Positions 10,293 to 20,561 of a DNA stretch of 25,000 nt are shown piece after piece (the first letter of the stretch is position 1; the number at the start of each line of letters is the position of its first letter). Below the pieces are notes generated by a model. It was not told the origin of the DNA and did no database searches. It saw nothing but the letters and a program-made list of their open reading frames with translations. Both the position numbers and the translations under genes were made by a program. Origin of the DNA: Trachelipus rathkii (lineage: Eukaryota; Arthropoda; Malacostraca; Isopoda; Trachelipodidae); assembly GCA_015478945.1 (NCBI GenBank), contig JABUQX010056930.1:1-25000 (forward strand). The letters run 5' to 3'.

Positions 10293-10931
10293 CCTTCTAG
10301 CATCGTTTACACTGAATTTTTCGTATATTATCTTCAGACCAATGTAGAGTAAAGTCGCCTCTATACTCTTGAAGTATGGCGTATATTGGTTCTCAGTATA
10401 AACATATTGTTTTGTTTATACATATTTATTTACATGTATATTAATGTTCTTTATTGTTTTTGAGGTACTTGTCAAAGAAGAGATTGCATCCTTCCAGCGA
10501 AATCCAAAATTTCAGATTTTCAAATGATCAGAAGCAGTACATACAATCGAAAGAAATTTTCCTCTGCTGCATCGGAACGCGGATATAAGGCATTGTTTTG
10601 GGAGAGTTTTTCCTAAATATTAAGGATCAAATTAATTTATTTTTTTATTACAAATAAAAAGATTTATTTTTTTTTTTTTACTATATATATTTTAATATTT
10701 ATTATTATTGAAGGCAAACGTCCTTTTCATTATTTACTAATTTATGTCCAGAAGTATTCATTGAAGCAACTGCCAGAAAGTGTACGCCAGAGTAAGTTTT
10801 TGCATTCCATTCTTACGTGGTTTCTTATTGTATCATTTTCCTTCTCTATTTTCTGCTGTTGTGGGAATTTTTCGTGTTTTTTGAATATAGGGTTTAATAT
10901 TTTCTGGTCGTAATTTATTCATCATTTTTAA
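10293..10931 (+). other. Untranslated leader of the LTR element
   Basis: About 640 bases between the primer-binding site and the gag ATG, with T-rich runs (10640-10680) and no long open frame. Packaging signals would be expected here, but I cannot point to one. Confidence 0.6.
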
Positions 10932-12551
10932 ATGCCTTCTGATACAGAGGACAACATTGAAGTTTCCTCACACGATATAACGGAGCAAAGTCCTCCTGCA
11001 GAGATAGCTCACGGGGCTGAATCCGTCAATTTAAATAATCATTCTTTTTCTCAGTTGAATAATTTTGCAAACATGGAGCGTCAAACGTTGAATATTGACC
11101 GTTTGAGACATTCTAAGCCAAACATACCTCTGTTAGTAGGGTTTATAAACAATTCTTGGGTTGGTCCGGAGCTTGGATCCTGGTTTACTGCTATAGATTT
11201 ATACTTCCAGGATGAACAGATAACCTCCGATGTCGAGAAATTACGGAGCTATGTACGTTTTGTGAATATGAAGGAGGGTAATGCTTCATATCTTATAAGA
11301 AATACACCGGAACTCTTCCGGGCTGATAATTGGGAAGATTTTAAGAAGAATCTGTCATATTGCTTAAATCCTTTGGTCTCTATTAGTTCTTTCGAAGCCT
11401 TCAGTGAGTTCATAAATGTAAAATGGTCTCATAATCACTCACTTCCAGAGTTCATAACGGAAGCTCAAAAAGTTTTACAAACTTTCCTTGATTCAGCGGC
11501 GTTAATGCATGACGTAAAGTTTAGTGACGAGCAGCGTCGTTTACTCTTATTTTCTATGTTATATTCAAATGCTAAACCTCAATTTCAACGGATCATACAC
11601 GAAGATTTTGATGTTAATAATTCAATTCCAAGGCAGTTCAAACATATTTGAAGAAATCACTCTTTAAATAATGGCAAGATTGCATCGGCGTCAAATAAAG
11701 CTCCAAATCCAAATTTTTCTACCACAGTGTATCACACACAAACTGAAAAAAATGTGGCTCCACAATCCTTTCACCAGGCTCATACAGTAAAAAGTAAGCC
11801 TCGGTATCCTCAAAAGTCATTTTCAAATGCAAATTCCTTATCTCCAAAGCATCAGAATACGCAAAAAGGTGTGTTTTGTCGTAACTGTGAAAGACATGCC
11901 CACCATACTTCTGAATGCGTGTTCAATTCTTTTTGTTCAATGTGTTACAAGCCACATATGCGGGGGTCTCAAAGAAACTGCCAGGGCACGTTCTGGGAAC
12001 CTTATTCACCTCAGGGTATTAAGAGGGTGAAAGTTATAACGCCAGTCGAGCGAGAAAATTACGAAAGAAATCAGACGAATTTCTATAGGGGTTCAAATTC
12101 TAATGTTCATAGGGGTTCAAATTCTAATTTTCATAGGGGTCAAAGTAACTCAAGGGGAAGTTACCAGGTAAATCATTGCTACAATATGCCAAATTCATAT
12201 CATAAGAGTGCAAATTATGATAACCGCATGACAGGTAGGTCAAATAATTATTCAAAAACCGAGCTGCGAAACGCCGGAAACAAAAGTTGTAGAGCAAATT
12301 CTCTGCACACGTACCATTTTTCAGAGAACGATTTAGAGTCTCAAGTGCACTTATTGGATCCTAATTATAATCCAAATAAGCAATTTCATTATAAATCTGA
12401 GAAATATAACTCACAAAGGCATGCAATGTATTCTAATAATTCTTATTTTCCGCATCAATCAGCACAAAATCGATGCTCAAATTTCCGTAATCCGCCGAAT
12501 TTTGATCGAAATCAGGATCAGTTTTCTTATTTTCCTAAGTCAAATTTTTGA
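10932..12551 (+). pseudogene. gag: gag (capsid and nucleocapsid), interrupted by one TGA
   Basis: The Gag polyprotein forms the virus-like particle. The frame opens at ATG 10932 (MPSDTEDNIE) and runs to a TGA at 11649-11651, then continues in the same frame to TGA 12549-12551, about 539 codons in all. The first 239 residues are the capsid-like part, with a helix-rich region around GSWFTAIDLYF. After the stop, a zinc knuckle CRNCERHAHHTSEC (CX2CX4HX4C) is seen at about 11877-11918, followed by a degenerate second one (CSMCYKPH...C). Then comes a basic, Asn/Ser/Gly-rich tail with RGSNSN repeats. The internal TGA most simply arose from CGA (Arg). The end of the frame overlaps the protease frame at a frameshift signal. 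Confidence 0.85.
12081..12145 (+). repeat. In-frame ~24-bp tandem repeat in gag nucleocapsid
   Basis: TATAGGGGTTCAAATTCTAA-type units occur nearly three times, coding for repeated RGSNSN with an FY/VH/FH linker. RG-rich, low-complexity repeats after a zinc knuckle suit nucleic-acid binding. Length changes here would stay in frame. Confidence 0.75.
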
Positions 12552-12587
12552 GAAAGGCTACGAGTTTTCTGCCTCAGAACGTCGTAG
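12542..12587 (+). promoter_or_regulatory. -1 programmed ribosomal frameshift signal at gag/pol
   Basis: The heptamer A AAT TTT (12542-12548) has the X XXY YYZ form in the gag reading frame and directly precedes the gag TGA (12549-12551). Nine bases later a stem-loop can form: CTACGAGTTTTCTG (12558-12571), loop CCT, CAGAACGTCGTAG (12575-12587), with 12 pairs and two small bulges. The protease frame is -1 relative to gag and is open only from 12539, so slippage must happen within these few codons. This is how many Ty3/Gypsy elements and retroviruses set the Gag to Gag-Pol ratio. Confidence 0.8.
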
Positions 12588-13362
12588 TTGCGCCATTAGA
12601 GGCTAATATTACAAATATTTTCAATAAATCGTCTGTTTCAAATGTGTATAAAATAGATGATAATCCTGTAGTAGGCAAGAGCTATTTTCTAAAAGTAAAA
12701 CTCACGGTAGAGTATGAGTTTATCTATGAGATGTCAAGTTATTTAGATATTGGGTCGGGTGTTTCTTTATTACGCTTGCAGACATTCGAAAGGTTAAGAA
12801 AATACTATCCTTTAGAATTGAAAGAGGATAACATAGTGCTAAAATCTATATCTGGGAACGTGATCCCAAATCTGGGTCGTGTAAAACTCCAGCTTCTGTT
12901 GAACGATAGATTGTTCAATATTCATGTAATTATTGTCAGCAACCAATGTACTTTCAGCGGGAATATGTTGTTAGGCACTGATGTACTCGCTTCGTTGCCC
13001 ATTTCTTTTGATTTAAAGAATGAAATGTTAATTATGAATGACGAAAGGGGCACAAGTAGTATTCCTTTAACTGCGTGGAGTCCGCTCCTTGATGATAAAA
13101 ATTCTGTTTTTAATCCTTTATCGCATGATAAAAATGCTCTTAACGACGATTTTAAAGTCGATCCTACTGTTTCTTTTTGCAAAACGCAATCTATTAACTT
13201 CGAGCACGAGTCTTATATTCATGAACTTTCAATTTTTGACGATGAAAGTTACGATTTGTTTTTGCCGAGTACTGTTCAATTTAATGCTTATTCAACGACG
13301 ATATTGTCCGTTGATGTTCGTTCAAAGGCGGGAACCTTACCCCCTGAAGAAGTTTATATATT
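12548..13362 (+). CDS. pol: pol N-terminal part: aspartic protease
   Basis: Reached by -1 frameshift from gag (no ATG at its start). The aspartic protease cleaves the Gag and Pol polyproteins. The active-site region reads YLDIGSGVSLL, with the catalytic Asp at residue 67 counted from 12548. The family has D-T/S-G, so the Ile in the second position is unusual and likely harmful. The later MLLGTDVLASLPISF stretch (about 12964-13008) is the conserved hydrophobic-Gly motif of retropepsins. An acidic linker of about 100 residues follows before the RT. The frame is left at about 13355-13362, where an extra AT dinucleotide shifts reading into the next pol frame. The remaining open stretch to 13411 is out-of-frame tail. 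Confidence 0.82.
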
Positions 13363-14690
13363 GTTTCTGAGAAAAATATTGTTTCAAATGTCATTTTTGC
13401 CAATGTGTTAAGTGGTGTAAAAGATGGCACAATTTTAGTCAAATGTGTTAATTTAAGTTCAGCTCCAGTCACTATGGATAAAAATACAAGGGTTTCTAAA
13501 GCAAATTCTTTGGGTTTTCGTAGTTCTTATTCAAACATAAACCGGATAGATACATCCGAGGGTCTTTCTAATTCTGAATTACGCGATGTGTATAGGGAAA
13601 TTCTGCTTTCAAAGTCGAAGAAAGAAGCGGACTTAGTGGTGTTACAGGATGCGTCACAGTTAGAAACCATCCTTGATTTCTTAATAGAAAACAGAGAAGT
13701 AGTTGCTCTTAGTAACGATCGTGTCGACGTATGTCCTTTGGGTAAGTTTAAATTAGAATTAACGTCCGATTGTCCGAAGTATATCTACACACCAAACTAC
13801 CTTCTTCCGCACAAATTTCAGTCAGATATTGATAGTTGGGTGAACGATTGTATCCTCAAGGAATACATAGAATCCTCTGATTCACCGCACTCGCATCCAC
13901 TCTTAGTTCTTCCAGTCAAAGGGAGTCTAAAACCGGAAGTTATTTTAGATTTTAGAAGATTAAACAAATATGTTGTTCCTTTACAAACTGCATTGCCAGA
14001 TGTGCAAAATACGATTTCTAAGTTAGGAGATTCCAAAGTTTATTCAAGTCTGAATCTTAATTCAAATCCGTATGGCGTTGAAGTCGACAAAGATAGTCGC
14101 CCATACCTCGCATTCTCTACACATAGAGGACATTATCATTATAAATTACTTCCAAATGGAGTTAAAAATTCTTCACAGGTCTTCTGCAAATTAATGGAAG
14201 CAGCTCTTTCTCACCTGTTAGGTATTCACGCGCTCATCTATCTTGATGACATCATTGTTTATTCTAAAGACATAGATTCACACTATCGTAGTTTAAGGTT
14301 AGTGTTTGATGCTTTAAAGAAAGCGAAGCTTAAAATCAAGTTGGAAAAAGCGAACTTTTTCAAAAGGTCATTAGTGTATTTAGGGTTTCTCATTAGTAGT
14401 GAAGGTCTTTCTGCAGATCCGAGTAAGTTAGAAGTACTCAAGTCATTTCCAGTACCTACAGATATTAGTTCAGCACGTTCTTTCGTGGGATTCACATCGT
14501 TTTATCGCAATTTTATTCCTCATTTTTCTGTTGTTGCACAGCCGATCACAGCTCTTTTCAAAAAGGGTGTAACATTCGTCTGGCAAGAAGAGCAACAAAA
14601 AGCTTTTGATATTCTCAAACAAAAGTTAATCATGGAACCTTTATTGCAATTTCCAGACTTCAATAAAGAATTTATTTTATGTACTGCACA
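13357..14690 (+). CDS. pol: pol middle part: reverse transcriptase
   Basis: Ty3/Gypsy reverse transcriptase in one open frame (ATG-initiated reading is 13405-14706, but homology continues back to the frame change at about 13357). Visible blocks, numbered from 13405: an LDFRRLNKY motif near residue 180, motif A as YSSLNLNSNPYGVEVD (213-228), LLPNGVKNSSQVF, and YLDDIIVYS (279-287) with both catalytic Asp residues. Then come LGFLIS and FVGFTSFYRNFIPHF. Motif A should have Asp where Asn217 stands and normally ends in GY/F-Q. Loss of one of three catalytic carboxylates predicts no polymerase activity. The frame ends at an out-of-frame TAG (14704) after a second frame change at about 14680-14690, right at the start of RNase H. 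Confidence 0.9.
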
Positions 14691-16934
14691 GACGCCAGTG
14701 GAATAGGTCTCGGGGCAGTCCTCGCACAGAGAGATTCAAATGGTAACGACAGACCAATATCATTCGCTTCAAGAATGTTGAGCAAGGCCGAGAGAAACTA
14801 TAGCTCGATTGATAGAGAAGCCTTGGCGATAACGTGGTCATTGTCTAAATTTAGGAATATAGTTTATGGGTATCCAATTAAGATCTATACAGATCACAAA
14901 CCTCTGGTGCAAATTTTCAAAAGTAAGGATCTGACACATAAATTGGCCAGATGGGCTGTAAAGGTTAACGCATTTAACCCTGAAATATTGTTTATTGAAG
15001 GTAAAAAGAATATTGTTCCAGACATTCTTTCAAGATGTCCACCACCTTCTATTTCTCCTATATCTTTGGTGTCAAATATTGATTCTTCATTCGCAGATAA
15101 AAAGCTTTATAATCTTACGTTCGAGGTGATTAAAACCGAACAAGAAAAATGTGAAAGATTAGCTCCTATTATAAAGTTTATTAAAGAAAAAGGAAACACG
15201 TTCTGTTATCCACATGCATATATTAAAAATATATTATATTACGTTACGAAGGAGATGCAATATCTCATTGAAGTTCCAAATTCTTTGGTTTATACTGTTT
15301 TAAATCTAAATCACTGCAGTCTTGGCGCTGGCCACATGGGTGCTCTACGCACAGAGAAAAGAATCAGAGAACGTTACACGTTTCCGAAGTTATCAAAGCT
15401 TGTTCAGCAATTTTGTAAAGAATGTCCTTCTTGTTTACGTGTTAAGGGGAACATTCCTAAGCGTGCATCTATTTACAAGTACCCAATCGCATATCAGCCG
15501 TTTAGTAGAATACACACTGATATCATTGGACCACTTCCTCCTTGTTCTAAAACGGGTTCTAAATATATTCTAGTTTTCAAAGATTCACTTACAAGGTATG
15601 TCGAATTGTGTCCCATACCTTCGTTAAATGGTGTTCATATAGCAAACGCTTTGCTTCATAGAATTATCGTTCGTCATAACACTCCTTCAGTTCTTTTTGC
15701 GAAAGATGCAGGTGATTTTGTTCCTTCATTTTTCAAACAGCTATGTAAGCTTTGGAAAATTCCCAAAGTTGAAATTTCTATCCTTCCTCCTGTTCAAGAA
15801 AACAACGTGGAACGTTGTGATTTACAAGTAAAAGATTACTTGCGTCGTTATGTCAGGGATCATGGTAATGATTGGGCATCCTACCTTCCATTCGTTCAAT
15901 TGTGCTTGAACAGCACCTACAATGAAACGCTAGGGGAAAGTCCACATTTTGTTCTTTATTCGTATAAAAAACGCTTACCTTACGATGTAGATAACTACAT
16001 CACACCTTTCTCTAGTATAAATAAAGATTTTCAACCAAGTCATGAAGAGCTAAAAGATTTAGCAATACGAACGAATTTGATTCGTGAGATCGCGAAGGAA
16101 AATTTAGAGAATGAAACGAACAAATTCATAACCAGACAACGTAGTAAAGCTCTGGATAGGGATATTCTCGTGGGTAGTCGTGTGTACATATTAGATATAA
16201 AACCTTCTGGATTACCTAAGAAATTACACAAACGATGGGTCGGACCGTACCGGGTTGTCGGAATCTTGGGGAGAAACAGATTTATATTACAATGTTTGCA
16301 AAGTGGACGAGAGATCGCCGTCCATAGCGATAATTTCAAAATTGTTGCTGAACCTATTCTTGATCCAAATTTTCCTCAAAACAAGGAAAATTCTGCTATT
16401 AAATCTGATCAAAGCAAGAAAGTTCATTTCAATAATGAGGTAGATGATGAAACGGAAAGTTTATCTCAAGATGACGAAGATGAAAATGTCATGTTTCCTC
16501 ATCAATATGCAAGAAGTGCAAGTAAGATTCCTAGTCCAATTCATGAAAGAAACAATCTTCAATATTCGAATTCTTCTTTTCAGGATCCTATTCGTATTCC
16601 AAATGATGTAAATAGTCCGAATCAAGTTAGTCATAATCGCTCTGAAGGAAATACTTCTCGTTCTGATAGTACTTTCCAATCTTCATTTTCGGGTTTTAAT
16701 AATAATAGTGGAAGTTCATCTTTTCGTAGTTCAGATATATCGAAGTCGGAAACTGATACTTCTGATAGTAATTACAAACCATATCCGCTATTTAAGGGAA
16801 TTCGGGACCAGAGTCCTCGGTTTCTTCGTTCTTCTAATAGGGCACCTCCTATTCATAGTACTCCTGTATCTGATGAATTTCGTAATCTTCCTTCCTGTTC
16901 TTCCAAACGTAATGATTTGTCATTTTCTGATTAG
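14679..16934 (+). CDS. pol: pol C-terminal part: RNase H and integrase
   Basis: 751 codons. RNase H comes first: Asp5 (CTDASGIG), Glu47 (SIDREALAI), Asp72 (YTDHKPL) and Asp115 (VPDILSR) give the full carboxylate set. Integrase follows: a zinc-binding H212, H219, C249, C252 module, then the catalytic triad Asp281 (HTDIIGPL), Asp343 (AKDAGDF) and Glu378 (NVERC). There are 34 residues between the last two, where 35 is usual. A GPY/F module, KRWVGPYRVV (about 518-527), is present. No chromodomain is seen. The last 190 residues are Ser/Asn/Asp-rich and look disordered. RNase H degrades the RNA template; integrase inserts the cDNA. The ATG at 14679 is simply the first start in this frame; in the intact element the region was continuous with RT. 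Confidence 0.92.
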   Translation: MYCTDASGIGLGAVLAQRDSNGNDRPISFASRMLSKAERNYSSIDREALAITWSLSKFRNIVYGYPIKIYTDHKPLVQIFKSKDLTHKLARWAVKVNAFNPEILFIEGKKNIVPDILSRCPPPSISPISLVSNIDSSFADKKLYNLTFEVIKTEQEKCERLAPIIKFIKEKGNTFCYPHAYIKNILYYVTKEMQYLIEVPNSLVYTVLNLNHCSLGAGHMGALRTEKRIRERYTFPKLSKLVQQFCKECPSCLRVKGNIPKRASIYKYPIAYQPFSRIHTDIIGPLPPCSKTGSKYILVFKDSLTRYVELCPIPSLNGVHIANALLHRIIVRHNTPSVLFAKDAGDFVPSFFKQLCKLWKIPKVEISILPPVQENNVERCDLQVKDYLRRYVRDHGNDWASYLPFVQLCLNSTYNETLGESPHFVLYSYKKRLPYDVDNYITPFSSINKDFQPSHEELKDLAIRTNLIREIAKENLENETNKFITRQRSKALDRDILVGSRVYILDIKPSGLPKKLHKRWVGPYRVVGILGRNRFILQCLQSGREIAVHSDNFKIVAEPILDPNFPQNKENSAIKSDQSKKVHFNNEVDDETESLSQDDEDENVMFPHQYARSASKIPSPIHERNNLQYSNSSFQDPIRIPNDVNSPNQVSHNRSEGNTSRSDSTFQSSFSGFNNNSGSSSFRSSDISKSETDTSDSNYKPYPLFKGIRDQSPRFLRSSNRAPPIHSTPVSDEFRNLPSCSSKRNDLSFSD

Positions 16935-17261
16935 TGTTTTCAGGTTTCCTTTCGTGTCCATTCTTTCATTGAAATGGCTGGCAATTTATGGTAGATGTTT
17001 CAATGAGTTGCAGATGGATATATTTTAGATTAGAATTTATTCATTTATTTTTTTTTATTAATGTTTTATAACTCCCTGAAACGCTTACCTGATCATGAGA
17101 AAATGAAATTGGAGATTTTGGAAGAATGAGAATCTGTTCTATGACATAGTATATCATATGTTGTAGGAAAGTTAGTTAAAATCGAATTCAAACGCTTTGT
17201 TTTTATTTAAAATCAATGTACAGTACATCCTAGAAATTTTATATTATAAAATTCCTTCCTC
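16935..17261 (+). other. 3' untranslated region of the LTR element
   Basis: T-rich noncoding sequence between the pol stop and the polypurine tract. It has no env-like frame, signal peptide or membrane segment, so the element is a retrotransposon without envelope. A 106-codon frame that overlaps the pol end (16708-17028) is a shadow. Confidence 0.6.
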
Positions 17262-17272
17262 GGAGGGGAGGG
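17262..17272 (+). promoter_or_regulatory. Polypurine tract
   Basis: GGAGGGGAGGG directly before the 3' LTR is the primer for plus-strand DNA synthesis in the family. It fixes the LTR start at TATTCTATACGGC. Confidence 0.82.
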
Positions 17273-18435
17273 TATTCTATACGGCTCAAATTATATACAT
17301 TATATAATCCACGCGTATAGACAAAGAGAAAAACAATGCATTAGAATTCTATTTCAAATACTGTATAAATAGTAAGTAGGTTGAAGGGCAACCGCGCCAT
17401 CTGTTGTTAAGCCCTGAATTATTGTAGTATATAGTAGAATGTATCGTATTAGTAGAGAGAGTCTGACGCTGGTTTTCGTGTGAGAGAGACGTGTACAAAG
17501 ACTGCTGTTACGCAGAAAGTATTATTTGTGTTTTTAGCATTCTAAGAGTTAATCTAGTGTATTAAGATAACTCGTGTGATATTATTTTACAAGTTGAATA
17601 TTCTTATTATAAAGTGAAGCCATTCCTATTTATTATTCGTATTGAATCTATGCTTAAGACAAGCTACTATTTTCCATTGGTCGTTGAAGTGACCGCATCA
17701 TCGTTTATCTATTCTACTGTTGCAGAAACACAGTAAGTCTATTTATTCCATATCACATTGTATGATAATTTCTACAAAGAAGATTATTCACTGTTATTAT
17801 TCTACAAGATTTAATTGTTTATGCAAAGACTATTTGTGCAGAATCGCATATCTACGTTTCAAGAATATTTTACTATATCAAGTTGTTTATCTCTCTCTCT
17901 CTCACAAGTGTATTTAAAGTTCCACGAAACCACGCTCTCTCAAAGATTTATTACAGACTCGATTTCTATTTAAATGCTAATGAATATATATTTGTATTAT
18001 ATTTTAAGAAGATTTATTACTGTAAATAAAGTTGACAATCTCTGCTACGCATTTCTGCTGATAAGGATAAAGATATTATTTACTGAACTATTTTATTAAA
18101 GGAATGTGACTTCTATATTTCTACATTATTATTTAACAAGGATATATATATATATATAAGATATACTATTAAATATATATATATATATTATATATAAGGA
18201 TATAATATTAAAATTTATTCTTATATGTGCATCGTCTCATTCAAGCCTCTTCTTCTCTTCCAAGTTGACCAATAGTAGATAAGTCTGTAGCCACTGATGA
18301 GTCCCTCATCCTGTCCAGTTTGGCAATCTTCGAGAAGCTCGATCTTGTCTTTTCCATTGAGCGCACGGGGTATAAAATTTCTCAACGCAAGTACCTGTAT
18401 GAAAGGAAAGTTGATTACAAAACACTTGCGGAAAA
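17273..18435 (+). repeat. 3' LTR
   Basis: Aligned with the 5' LTR over its full length. It has the TATA box TATAAATAG (17364-17372) and the polyadenylation signal AATAAA (18025-18030). Its internal AT block (18141-18196) is shorter than in the 5' copy. Its 5' half differs from the other LTR by many one- to four-base indels, while 17950-18145 is almost identical to 9710-9905. The right end GCGGAAAA runs straight into (AT)n. A 65-codon frame inside (17720-17917) is spurious. Confidence 0.9.
18025..18030 (+). terminator. Polyadenylation signal of the 3' LTR
   Basis: AATAAA in TGTAAATAAAGTTGAC, conserved at 9782-9787 in the 5' LTR. It is the likely signal for 3' processing of the element's RNA. 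AT-rich context weakens the evidence, but conservation between the LTRs is expected anyway. Confidence 0.45.
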
Positions 18436-18500
18436 TATATATATATATATATATATATATGGTATATATATATGGTATATATATATGGTATATATATATG

Positions 18501-18538
<38 letters not shown>

Positions 18539-18562
18539 TACTATATATATATATTATATATG
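18436..18562. repeat. (AT)n tract with a 13-bp minisatellite
   Basis: Alternating AT flanking the element. Within it, GGTATATATATAT repeats with a strict 13-base period from 18461 (three copies, then a GATATATATATAT variant to about 18512). This is a nascent minisatellite made from a point-mutated AT array. Confidence 0.85.
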
Positions 18563-18950
18563 GCCAGTCTCCAGATTAGGTGCCCCCTGTATCTAAAAAA
18601 AAAAAAACACTATATCTACATAAAAACTTAATATATTTTTGAATTTAGCGTACATTGTAATGCAAGAACTAAAAAAAAAAAAAAATTTAATAATTATTAA
18701 TTTTAATAAATAACTCCAAAAACTATTATATAATCGTACGTTTCAAACTTAATTTAAACATGATACCCATAAAAAATAAAACGTTTTCCTTATATATTTT
18801 CAATACTTTAGGGGAAACTAAAAATAATGGCATAAATAAAAAATAAAAATTAAAGTTAAATTAAAATTAAAATTAAAATTGCATATAGTTTAGGTTAGGT
18901 CAGGTCATCAAAAAAAAATTAATTTCTCTAGAACATCTATCTATCATAGA

Positions 18951-19003
18951 GTGTGTGTGTGTGTATGTATGTGTGTGTATGTGTGTGTGTGTGCGCGTGC
19001 GCA
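18951..19003 (+). repeat. (TG)n microsatellite with GTAT and GC interruptions
   Basis: Alternating purine-pyrimidine sequence: GTGTGTGTGTATGTATGTG... ending in GTGCGCGTGCGCATATG. Such TG/CG alternation can adopt Z-DNA; no function is implied. Confidence 0.9.
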
Positions 19004-19084
19004 TATGTTCGCCTTAACATTGAAAAGAAAATATTGGGGAACTCATGACCTGGGGAACGCGAAAATTTTGGGGGAACGAGAGAA

Positions 19085-19190
19085 TTATTATTATTATTAC
19101 TTTTTTTTTATCTCACTTTATTTTATTTCTTCTTCATTTATTATTATTATTACTTTTTTTTATCTCACTTTATTTTATTTCTTCATTTTC
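19085..19190 (+). repeat. ~53-bp tandem duplication
   Basis: TTATTATTATTATTAC, poly(T), ATCTCACTTTATTTTATTTCTT is present twice in direct succession, the second copy starting near 19137. The copies differ by a few bases in the T run and at the end. It includes a (TTA)n microsatellite in each copy. Confidence 0.85.
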
Positions 19191-19291
19191 CTCCATTACA
19201 ATGTGCGCTGATTTCAAAAATGTATTCAGTTTAGTTTTTACGTAGCTATCATAGTTTTTTTTTTTGCATACAAGGTACATCCTAGAAGCTG

Positions 19292-19292
19292 A

Positions 19293-19329
<37 letters not shown>

Positions 19330-19336
19330 ATATATA

Positions 19337-19397
<61 letters not shown>
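19292..19397. repeat. (AT)n microsatellite
   Basis: Alternating AT that abuts the GAGGTGGACGTTCCGC element-like edge at its right side. Confidence 0.92.
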
Positions 19398-19400
<3 letters not shown>

Positions 19401-19580
19401 GTGGACGTTCCGCAATTTAAATCCGCAATTCCGGAATACCAAAATAAATTGAGGAATTGCAATTGCGATAATTTGAAAAAATGTTGTGGAATTGCAGTTA
19501 GCGGAATGCCTATATCATTCCGCAGTTAGAGGACTACCAAAAAAAAATTGTAGTTTCAGTGGAATGCCAAAATTTATAGT
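19394..19580 (+). mobile_element. Possible hAT-type end with GGAATTGC-like subterminal repeats
   Basis: Directly after an (AT)n tract the sequence reads TAGAGGTGGACGTTCCGC and then repeats TCCGCAATT, CCGCAATTCCGGAAT, GGAATTGCAATTGC, GGAATTGCAGTTAGCGGAATGCC and ATTCCGCAGTTA in both orientations. Short, inverted and direct subterminal repeats next to a GAGGTGG-type terminus resemble hAT ends. I find no matching opposite end, so the right boundary is arbitrary. No protein is encoded. Confidence 0.4.
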
Positions 19581-20510
<930 letters not shown>

Positions 20511-20561
20511 TTTAACTTATTTGGAATATTTTCCCTAACGAGAAGAACCTACTAGGGAAGT

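Larger units (their letters stand above)
9038..18435 (+). mobile_element. Ty3/Gypsy LTR retrotransposon, near full length, inactive
   Basis: A 9.4-kb element with two LTRs of about 1.2 kb, a primer-binding site, gag, protease, reverse transcriptase, RNase H, integrase and a polypurine tract in the Ty3/Gypsy order (RT and RNase H before integrase). There is no env-like frame after integrase. The primer site matches tRNA-Arg, as in the mdg1/412-type elements of flies, but I would not fix the clade on that alone. Breaks seen: an in-frame TGA in gag (11649), a frame change at about 13355-13362 and another at about 14680-14690. The RT motif A Asp is replaced by Asn and the protease D-T/S-G by D-I-G. 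The element sits in (AT)n on both sides. Confidence 0.93.
18563..19291. other. AT-rich spacer with simple repeats
   Basis: No gene is visible. It contains poly(A) runs (18595-18606, 18669-18684), a short run of TTAAAATTAAAATTAAAATT and the TG-rich microsatellite and tandem duplication listed separately. A GGCCAGTCTCCAGATTAGGTGCC stretch at 18561-18583 looks like the edge of an unidentified repeat. Two open frames over 18297-18631 are LTR plus AT-repeat read-through. Confidence 0.5.

Noticed and set aside
16935..17261. An env gene after integrase
   Set aside because: Only 330 noncoding bases remain before the polypurine tract.
18889..18905. TTAGGTTAGG as arthropod telomere repeat
   Set aside because: Only two units, followed by TCAGG; chance level in this composition.
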